64,000 nt of DNA from Viscum album. Lineage: Eukaryota; Streptophyta; Magnoliopsida; Santalales; Viscaceae. The stretch is from assembly GCA_963277665.1 (NCBI GenBank), contig OY728136.1, positions 809,807,123 through 809,871,122 of the forward strand, written 5' to 3'. Shown here in pieces: positions 56,166 to 64,000 of the stretch (the first letter of the stretch is position 1; every line of letters begins with the position of its first letter). Made by a program: the position numbers and the translations under genes. The notes under the pieces are model-generated. The model ran no database searches and was not told the DNA's origin. It worked only from the letters and a program-made list of their open reading frames with translations.

Positions 56166-57200
56166 ATGCCATCACGACGACCTCCAGTTGTGCCCCAGGA
56201 GAGTGAAGATAATCATACCCCGGAGGTGGTAGGCCATGAGCTACCAGTGGACCCTCCAGTCGTGCCAATTGCCAGTTGCGGCACCAGTTGTTATACCGGA
56301 CGCAGCTGCCGATGCACTCTTTCGTGAAGGCTTTATGAGGTTCATGCTCACCTTTCAGGGAGCACCACAGCTTGCTGCATCTATGGCAGAATTGACATGA
56401 GTGTTCCAGTAGCAGCATCTGCCCACGTTTTCTGGAGAAGGTGGGCCACAGGCTGCAGAGTCATGGCTAGAGACCATGTTATCGATCTTCGAGCATCTTG
56501 AGACATCTTCTGAAAGGAGGGTCAAGCTCACGACTTATATGCTGCGTGATTCCGCTAAGAGGTGGTGGGATGTTACCACACAGACAGAGCGTCATCGGGA
56601 CATGGCATGGGAAGATTTTCAGACGGTCTTCTATGACTACTTCTATCCCGAGACGTTGAGGGCCGACAAGGTCCGGAAGTTCATGTATCTGGAGCAAGCC
56701 ACTCTATCAGTTATGGATTACTCTGCCCACTTTACTGAGCTCCATCGCTTCACACCTATTCTGATGGGTGACTATCTGTCAAAGGTTAGGCGATTCGAGG
56801 ATGGTTTCAGGTACGACATCCGCTCGCAGGTGAATATCTTCCTGCTGACTACTGTATTTTCTATAGTGAACCAGACGCTGATTACCAAGCCGAATCAGAG
56901 GGAATCTGGAGGTACGAGCTAGGGAGGTTCGACACCGAGATTTGGTACTGTTTCGACTGATAGCAGGAAGCGTCGTATGGAGCTTACACGCGGCGAATCA
57001 AGTACCCAGAACGTATCTTCCGGTAGCCAAGTAAGGTGCTTCCAGTGCGAAAGAATTGGGCATGTTAGACCTCCGTGCCCGATGGATTCAGTCGAGTGCC
57101 GAGTTTGCGGCAAGATGGGCCATTTACAGTGTTTCTGCAGGACGTTTCCACCATCATCTAGTGAGACAGCAGGGCGGGTCAGCTCAGGGTAGCCAGACAG
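56166..57200 (+). pseudogene. Gypsy gag with two CCHC zinc knuckles
   Basis: ATG 56166 begins a Pro-rich N-terminus (PSRRPPVVPQESED). After a frameshift, the gag core follows at 56476-56870: MLRDSAKRWWDV, WEDFQTVFYDYFYPETLR, KVRKFMYLEQ and YSAHFTELHRF, typical of Retrotrans_gag. Two knuckles follow: CFQCERIGHVRPPC (57037-57078) and CRVCGKMGHLQCFC (57097-57138), both C-X2-C-X4-H-X4-C. Gag forms the particle and binds RNA. A stop at 56920-56922 and shifts break it. Confidence 0.88.
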
Positions 57201-57279
57201 TGTCTCAAGGTTGCGGTACAAGTCAGACTTATGCAGTGCAACAGACCCAGCAGAAGCAGGATCTCAGACCTTCTACTGT

Positions 57280-57400
57280 CAGAGGTACTATTCTAGTCAC
57301 CTCCGTTTTAGCCTCTACACTCTTTGATACAGGGGCTTCCTATAGTTTCATATATGTGCTCGTTGCGGAGAGCCTCTGATGATGTTATGAAACTAGACAC
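57280..57400 (+). pseudogene. Gypsy aspartic protease fragment
   Basis: LFDTGASYSFI (active Asp-Thr-Gly at 57326-57334) is the signature of a retroviral-type aspartic protease that cleaves the polyprotein. It lies in a different frame from the zinc knuckles, and the reading frame ends at 57377-57379. Flap-region codons (DVLEMTCFDVILGMDWL, about 57487-57540) follow in shifted frames. Confidence 0.82.
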
Positions 57401-57665
57401 TTAGTTTGGGATTAGAACGACAGGTGTGCGACAGTGAAAGGAGTGCCCCCTTGAGATTGGTGGGTGTCACTTTGTTTGGCATCTCGATGTCCTAGAGATG
57501 ACATGTTTTGATGTCATACTCGGAATGGACTGGTTAGTCTTCCTTCAAGCTTTTGTCGATTGCTATTGTCGCAGGGTGAGTTTCACGTCACCAGAGGGCG
57601 GATCGTTTCTAAACAAGGGTGAATGAGATGTCCAGGCAAACCGAGTTGGACCTGAGCATCGTGGG

Positions 57666-59049
57666 TTGAGTGGGATGACAACACAAATTACCAGTTTATA
57701 TTTGGATGACCAGGGGACACGTCAGATAGATTTTCCTCTAGTGGTTGATCGTTTCAGAGATGTATTCTCGGACAACTTTTCGGGTTTACCTCCGGTAAGA
57801 GGGGTAGAGTTCTCTATCGAACTAGTACCAGAAACTGCACCGGTATCCATTCCTCCTTATAGGATTGCTACGACGGAGTTGCAAGAGCTCAAGAAGTAGC
57901 TAGAAGATTTGGAGGCTAAGGGTTTCATCCGACCCAGTACTTCTCCTTGGGGTTCTTCGGTCCTTTTTGCGAAAAAGGCGGATGATACCCTCAGGCTATG
58001 CGTGGATTATCAGAAATTGAACCATTTGACGGTTAAGAACTGATATCCTCTGCCACGAATAGATTATCTCTTCGATCAGCTCCGAGGAGCTCGGGTATTC
58101 TCTAAGATTGATTTGAGATCCAGTTATCATCAAGTGCGTGTTAGATCATCAGACATGCCTCACACAACCTTTCAGAGCAGGTATGGTCTGTATGAGTATT
58201 TGGTCATGCCGTTCGGTCTCACGAACGCGCCTGCAGCCTTTATGGCACTGATGAACCGAGTGTTCCATCCTTATCTTGACTCGTTCGTTGTGGTTTTCGT
58301 GGATGATGTCTTAGTGTATTCTCATACTCGACATGAACATGCCACCCATCTTGAGATTGTTTTGAGTACACTGAGAGAGCATCAGTTATATGCTAAGCTC
58401 ACAAAGTGTCACTTTTGGATGGATCAGATTCACTTTTTGGGTCACGTCATCTCGGAGATAGGAGTATCAGTGGACCCATAGAAGGTGAGAGCAGTAGTTA
58501 CCTGAGAGAAGCCCAAGAACGCCTTTGAGGTGCAGAGTTTTCTAGGGCTGGCTGGTTACTACAGGCGTTTCATACAGGACTTATTACGCTTAGCAGCACC
58601 GATGACGGGCTTGACAAAGAAGGGTGTGAAGTACGTATGGTCAGATTCTTGCGAGACGGCATTTCAGGAGTTGAAAGGGAGATTAACGTCAACACCGATA
58701 CTGATTTTGCCAGAGCCGGGCAGGAGTTACACTATGTACTGTGACGCAACATGTATCGGGTTGAGAGCAGTGCTTATGTAGGGGGATCAAGTTAGTCGTG
58801 GTTGTTCATGCCTTACGCTGTTGGAGACATTACTTATTGGGGGAGCGTTTTGTGGTGTACACGGACCACAAAAGTCTCAAGTACATCTTTACTCAGCGTG
58901 ATCTAAATCTGAGGCAGCGAAGGTGGGTGAAATGCCTTCAGTCCTTTGACTTCGAGCTTGCCTACACGCCTGAAAAAGGCAATGCAGTGACTGATGCACT
59001 GAGCAGGAGGACTCAGATGCAGACAGTGCAGCAGGCCAGTAGCGAGTGA
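57666..59049 (+). pseudogene. Gypsy reverse transcriptase and RNase H
   Basis: Codons from FPLVVDRFRDVFSD (57723) on contain the pre-RT segment. RT motifs are LCVDYQKLN (about 57996), [29 protein letters not shown], the catalytic FVDDVLVYS (58296-58322) and HFLGHVIS. Then FLGLAGYYRRFI and the RNase H region with YTMYCDAT, YTDHKSLKYIF (58858-58890) and GNAVTDALSRR. RT copies the element RNA and RNase H removes it. Stops at 57897, 58041, 58479, 58503 and 58779 show inactivity. Confidence 0.93.
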
Positions 59050-60006
59050 CGGCTTATGACGTTGTTTTATGAGATGCATCTGGAGGTGCACGACGGACAT
59101 GGACAGACTTTTCTTACATCCTTAACTGTTACCTCTACCTTACTGGACAGAGTGAAGATGGGGCAGTTATCAGATTCCGAAAGCCTAGTTCTAAAGGAGA
59201 GTATGTTAGGAGAGGACTCTCCTCCTGGTTGGACCATAGGCAATGACGAGGTTCTGCGGTTACATGGTCGCGTATGGGTGTCAGCAGACATGCGTGAGGA
59301 GGTGATGCGGGGTTTTCATGTTTCAGTGTGAGCATTGCATCCTGGTGTCACCAAGATGTATCAGGATTTACATCGTTAGTACTGGTGGCCAGGTATGAAG
59401 GGAGATGTAACTGGTTTTGTCATGAGATGTTCCACCTGTTAGCAGGTGAAGGCGGAACACCAAATACCAGCAGAACTTTTGCAGCAGCTACCCATTCTAG
59501 AGTGGAAAATGAAATGACGTCGCGATGGATTTCGTGACTGGTTTACCGAGGTCGCCCCGAGGTAATGATGCAGTATGGGTTGTGGTTGGCAGACTTATGA
59601 AGGTTGCACATTTCTTGCCAATCAAGGAAACCTTCACTGTTGATGAGCTTGGAAGGTTGTACATTCGGGACATTGTACGACTACACGGGGTTCCTCATTC
59701 TATCGTTTCAGATAGGGACGTCTGTTTTACTTCTTGTTTCTGGCAAGGGCTATAAAGGGCTTTGGGTACATAGGTGCTTCTGAGCACAACTTACCATCCC
59801 TAGACAGGCGGTCAGTCAGAACACACGATTCAGGTGCTGGAGGACATGTTTCGAGCATACATCCTGGATTTCGGGGGTTCCTGGGAGACACATACCCCTT
59901 GTTGAGTTCGCCCGCAACAATAACTTTCAGGTTACTATTCAGATGGTGTCATATGAGGCTTTGTACGGTAGGTCATGCTGATCACCCCTGTGTTGGCTGG
60001 AGGTAG
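59050..60006 (+). pseudogene. Gypsy integrase
   Basis: Fragments in several frames: the H2C2 zinc-binding part (HPGVTKMYQDLHR, WWPGMKGDV, CSTC; 59337-59445), the core starting [15 protein letters not shown] (first catalytic Asp, 59525), [15 protein letters not shown], and [12 protein letters not shown] (second Asp, about 59680-59720). After TAA at 59753 the third catalytic region survives only in out-of-frame pieces (QTIQVLEDMF-like, LRYPLPLVEF-like). Integrase would insert the cDNA; this copy cannot. Confidence 0.85.
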
Positions 60007-60017
60007 GAGAGGCAGCG

Positions 60018-60611
60018 ATGCTGGGACCTCGTCTTGTCCAAGAGACCACTGAGCAAGTTCAGTTGATTCGGAAGCGGATGACTACTGCGCAGTCTCATCA
60101 GAAATCATACACCGATCGCCGTATACGTCCTTTGGAGTTCGAGGTCGGGGATCGAGTTTTCCCACGTGTTGCACCGAGGTTGGAACACAAGAGGATCAGG
60201 AGACAGAGTAAGCTTTCGCCGAGATACGTCGGTCCGTTTGAGATTCTGGAGAGGGTCGGGCCGGTTACCTATAAATTGCAGTTACCTCAGAGGTACAAGG
60301 CTATGCCCGATGTTTTCCACATTTCTCAGTTGCGACGTTACATTTCAGACCCGTCTCACACCTTTTAGCCCGAGAAATTGGAGTTGCAGGAAGATGCGTC
60401 TTTTGAGGAGCATCCCATTCGTATTGTAGATCGTAACACGAAGGTTCTCCGTGGTCGGTCTGTTCCTTTGGTATGGGTGCTATGGCAACACAGCCGAGTG
60501 CATGACGAAATTTGGGAGAGAGAGGTCGACGTACGATCACAGTAGCCAGAGTTGTTCTCAGATAGTTCTTCATCACCCTTGAAAGGACAATTTGGAGACG
60601 AATTGCTTTAA
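60018..60611 (+). pseudogene. Gypsy integrase C-terminal domain and chromodomain
   Basis: The frame has KSYTDRRIRPLEFEVGDRVF (GPY/F-type domain, with KLSPRYVGPFEILERVG), then VFHISQLRRYISDPSHTF and TAG at 60366. In the same frame follow ELQEDASFEEHPIRIVDR, VPLVWVLW and EIWEREVDVRSQ, the chromodomain, with another TAG at 60543 before the final TAA at 60609. Plant chromovirus chromodomains steer integration to certain chromatin. Two in-frame stops are the only breaks here, so this part decayed least. Confidence 0.9.
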
Positions 60612-60622
60612 TGGGAGAAATT
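60608..60622 (+). promoter_or_regulatory. Polypurine tract of the gypsy element
   Basis: CTTTAATGGGAGAAATT just after GACGAATTG resembles the conserved 'GACGAAATTTC..TAAGTGGGGGAGAATTG' that precedes the 3' LTR in this group, with one run shortened. The LTR starts TGTAAGAATCC at 60623. Confidence 0.75.
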
Positions 60623-62648
60623 TGTAAGAATCCGGTTCTTTCTTTGAGGTATGGATCTTTCCTTTTCAGTTTATATTTAAGAAAATGGGGGAAAAGTGGC
60701 CAAGGGCTGGCTGCAGGCCTGTTACACGACGTGACTGGGGACTACACGCCGTGTACTTTTATGTACACGTCGTGTATAGAGGGCTACACACCATGTAATC
60801 CCAGTACACGACCATGTAATGGTCTGGCCAAGAGTTGTACGGACACGACGTGTAGTCTTAAGTACATGCCGTGTACATTTTTTTTTAATTATTAAGTCGG
60901 GGCGTAGCGTCGTTTTTCCAGACGGATAGAAACGGCCCCCCTTCGACGAGCAGCGCGCCCAGGAAATCCGAACGGGAAATCGCCTTCCGTTTTATTGTTT
61001 GATCTCCGATTCAAAAACCGTCGGATGTGTTGGATTCTCCTCGGTGAGCTCTTGATTCCTTTTGAGACTTTCTTCCTGATTTCGTCTCTCGATTGAGTTA
61101 TCAAAGGTTGAGTGTTTTTGCTTGTTTTGTAGATCTACTCCGTTTTAGGTCAAATCAAAGCCTGACGCTGGATGAGTAGAGTCGTACGAGTACGAGGTAG
61201 GTGGTCTTGTGTCTTTCGTTGATTGTCGAGTTGATTATATATGCTGGAGTGTCGCACGCCCACTTTTTGGTTGTCGCTTGATTAAATAATACACTGTTAT
61301 TGCCTATTGATGATTAGGAAATTAATTAGATGATTTGAAAGCATGTTTAGGGTTGTGAACCTTGATTTAGGGCCACCCCATGGGTGCGTTTCCCTTGGAC
61401 GGCCGTTTGGATGAGAATGCCTATGAGGCTTGACTTGAATTCCCATTCTTGGATCGTTAAAAACGTATTGCTCATTATATGAATCGCCCATGTGAGACAC
61501 TTGTTATGTTAAGCCTTGTAAATGTTTAAATTGCACAATAAGCTGGTTATATGTTTTGTTCACGTGAGTTATCTTTGTTTGGTCATGTAATAGTTAAATT
61601 TACATGTGTTGGTTATTATGTAAATTGTGCCCACGTGAGTTGTTTATGCTAAAGCCATGTGACAGTTTAATTCACATGTGTTGCTTTTGAGATGAAATGT
61701 ATAATTGGAATAAATGATAAAAAGAGGTAATTAGTTATGGGCGAGCCACAGTCTCGGTTAAAAGACAAGGTCAGGCTCATGTGACTAATTGAATCTTATA
61801 TACCTTGGGTGAACCATTTTCTTGGTTAAAAGATAATGGACGGGCTCAGGAGGCTAATTATGTAAAGGCTGTGAGCGAGCCACAGATAGAGTGGTCGGGC
61901 TCATCGAGTCTTATTTAAAATGCCGAGCAAACCTAAGATCCATTGAGGGATACCCAGACCAGACTCTATTGGCAAATGATTAAATGATTATTATGTCACG
62001 AGTTGATGGTTACTTTTATACGGGGGGTCGTCGAGCCTAGGCCAGACTTCGAGACTTCTATATAATCCAATGGAATTGAATAATGAAATAGAATGACTAA
62101 TGACGCGTCTGTCAAGTCAAAGCACAAGCTTAGATTCGGTCTTCACCTATACTTTATTACATTGTCTTTTGAGACATCTGTTGTGCTTACTTTTGAGTAC
62201 CTACTGTTTACTGTTTTCACTATTGTACACTGCCTGTTATATATATTCACTGACAAATTGGCACAGACCTTAGGTGGTTGCCTACTGGGATTTACTCTCA
62301 CACTCTGTTTGGGTCATGTTTTTGGGCCCAAACAAATTATATGATTGCAGGTGTTGATCAGGGCAAGCGCCCTGCTATAGGTACTTGATGTGCTGCTCAG
62401 GAGTAGGAGAGCATGAGACCGAGCTGAGCCTTGCGATGCTTCCTAGTCTCTTTTTGTTTCTTTTGTGTTTTGAGACATATATTGTGTATTACTGCGGTGT
62501 ACTTGTTTTGACTGTTTTCTTAGAACATATAACATGCTGTGTCATCTTTTGTATGGAACGATGCTTGGTTATTTATCTTATCAGTCTTCTGCTATTTATT
62601 TCAGTTGTATATTGTTTACTGCTTCTACTATTGTGTATTGTTTATTCC
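60623..62648 (+). repeat. Gypsy 3' LTR, right end lost to a TRIM-like insertion
   Basis: It starts TGTAAGAATCC, holds the palindromic boxes (60720-60885) and from 60916 matches the 5' LTR up to 62648, where TRIM-like copy 2 begins. The corresponding last 170 or so bases of the LTR (as in 54810-54980) do not appear inside the window. Confidence 0.9.
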
Positions 62649-64000
62649 TGTTGGAGTCTGTATCCCACATCGGACTTGTGGTCCGATGTGGTCCTTTTCA
62701 TTCATTATAAAAGAATGTCTCCGCCTCACTTTGAGGTAAGGAGGCAAGGAGGTTTCTCATTCTACATGGTATCAGAGGAAAATTAATCCCGAACCCTCCG
62801 ATGTGGTCCTTTTCATTCATTATTAAAGAATGTCTCCGCCTCACTTTGAGGTAAGGAGGCAAGGGGGTTTCTCATTCTACATGGTATCAGAGGGAAATTA
62901 ATCCCGAACCCTCCTCCCATTTTATTCCACCCTTATCTAGGGTTTCTTATTTTTTCTCCCCCTGTGGGGGGGGGGCGGCCCTCATGAAGGGCTAGGTTTA
63001 TGTTTTTACCGCTGCCCCCTCCGGGCTCGTATCACAGGCGGCCTCTTGGTTTAGCCTGGACCCTGCCCTCCCGGCGGTTTTCCCCCCTGCCGTCTCCCCC
63101 ATCCAATGGAATCCCCGCCTCCTGTGCGGACATCCAGGCGGCGGATCTCTCCCAGCCGACCTCTGTCCGGCGGTGCTCCTCCCTGGTGCGCCTTCCCTTC
63201 CGGCGCCCGCTCCTCCTGCGCGCGAGCCCTCGCCGTCGCACCCCCCGGTGCGCCTTCCCTTCCAGTCGCGGCTCCTCCCGAGCGCGACCCTCCTTCCTGT
63301 GCTGTTTCCCGGCCGCCCTCCTCCCCTCCGCTGCGACGCGTTCCGGCGAGTCCCGACCCCTGCACACAACCTTCCGCCGGCATCCCCCTCCCGGCGGTTT
63401 CCCCTCTCCGCTCTTTCCGGCTCCCCGCACCTGCCGACACCCACTTCGGCAACTCCCGGCGCGCAGAACGGTCGCTCCCGCATCTCCCGCTTTGCCTAAA
63501 CTACCTGCCTATTCCTGCGCGACCGCGGCTCCCGCTTCCTCTGCCGCGACTCCAATTCCCGGCGACCCTTCCGGCTGGCCGGCTGCACCTTTCCCCAGCG
63601 GCCCTCCTCCCGTCGCGATCCCGGCGGTTCCCCCCCTGCCGGCCATCCCTTCCCGGTGCCCTTGTCCTCCCGCGGAGCTCCTTCCCCTCCAGATCCCGGC
63701 GCGGCTCTCGTCCTCCATGCACGCGGCTCCCGCCCCTCCCGCGGCGGTTTTCCCCGACGACGCTCCTCATGCCCTACCCGGCGGTCTTTTCGGCTCTCCG
63801 ACGTTCCTCCCGGCGTGGCTCCCATCGAGGCTCCCGGCGTCCAGATCCGCCGTCTCCAGATCCCTCCTCCTGCAGCGCGCGGCTCCCTCCTCCGCGCGAT
63901 GGCCTCTCGGCGACTCCATCTGTCAGTTCCGGCCAGATCTGGCCGGATCCACTCCCTGCACGCGACATCTCCCAGATCTGCCAAAATCCGGCCAGATCCG
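62649..64000 (+). mobile_element. TRIM-like non-autonomous LTR element, copy 2 (runs off the window)
   Basis: The LTR (62649-62766, 118 bp) starts TGTTGGAGTCTGTATCCCAC and ends TTCTACA, close to the LTR at 49785. The primer site TGGTATCAGAG lies at 62767-62777. A 115-bp tandem duplication of the LTR end plus primer site gives a second site at 62882-62892. The interior from 62965 is extremely GC-rich, like copy 1, and shares GGCCAGATC near 63930. Open frames on both strands (up to 160 codons) reflect composition only. The 3' LTR is outside the window. Confidence 0.82.

Larger units (their letters stand above)
53096..62648 (+). mobile_element. Ty3-gypsy chromovirus, both LTRs incomplete
   Basis: The order is 5' LTR (left end truncated), tRNA-Met primer site, gag with two zinc knuckles, protease, RT, RNase H, integrase and chromodomain, then polypurine tract and 3' LTR (right end replaced by a TRIM-like element). 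Gene order with RT before integrase defines Ty3-gypsy; the chromodomain places it among chromoviruses, and the long LTR suggests the Tekay/Del group. Many stops and shifts throughout show it is long inactive. Confidence 0.92.

Noticed and set aside
62998..63984. Open frames of up to 162 codons in TRIM-like copy 2
   Set aside because: Same reasons as for copy 1; the element is recognisable by LTR and primer site instead.

Overview
This window looks like a nuclear, transposon-rich stretch of a plant genome. Evidence for a plant: plant-type CACTA, hAT, Ty1-copia and Ty3-gypsy elements, tRNA-Met primer sites typical of plant LTR elements, and one plant vacuolar amino-acid transporter gene. That gene is intronless and very GC-rich in an AT-rich background. 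This is common in monocots, so a monocot with a large genome is a reasonable but unproven guess. No rRNA, tRNA, CRISPR or bacterial feature was seen.

Layout. (1) 1-9774: right-hand part of a degraded CACTA (En/Spm) DNA transposon on the + strand. It holds the end of a TNP2-type transposase, a Transposase_24/Ulp1 protease gene remnant, a 3.5-kb extremely G-rich minisatellite, a block of palindromic subterminal repeats and the terminal CACTA repeat. A gypsy-like LTR has inserted into the TNP2 codons. (2) 9775-14130: copia LTR remnants and unassigned AT-rich sequence. (3) 14412-15689: the only intact gene, an AVT3-like amino-acid transporter. (4) 15800-25041: degraded copia and gypsy remnants, with a 3.6-kb hAT element inserted into a gypsy integrase. 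(5) 25042-38015: two non-autonomous LTR elements (here 'A' and 'B', minus strand) that share uncharacterised ORF fragments, plus a large solo LTR, two smaller solo LTRs with target-site duplications, a copia pol remnant and a TRIM-like element. (6) 38016-53095: a third element ('C') whose LTR is split by an 11.5-kb Sirevirus-like copia element (38120-49629, minus strand, 5-bp TSD) and by a GC-rich TRIM-like element (49785-51299). (7) 53096-62648: a degraded Ty3-gypsy chromovirus (+ strand) with both LTRs partly present. (8) 62649-64000: a second copy of the GC-rich TRIM-like family, running off the window end.

Apart from the transporter, every recognisable coding region carries stops, frameshifts or deletions, so the window is mostly a graveyard of nested insertions. 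The most unusual features are the G-rich minisatellite and its embedded foldback inside the CACTA element, and the A/B/C family. That family keeps the tail of a gypsy polyprotein before its polypurine tract but otherwise carries ORF fragments I do not recognise. Percent identities, insertion dates and domain e-values could not be computed here; all homology statements come from reading motifs by eye.
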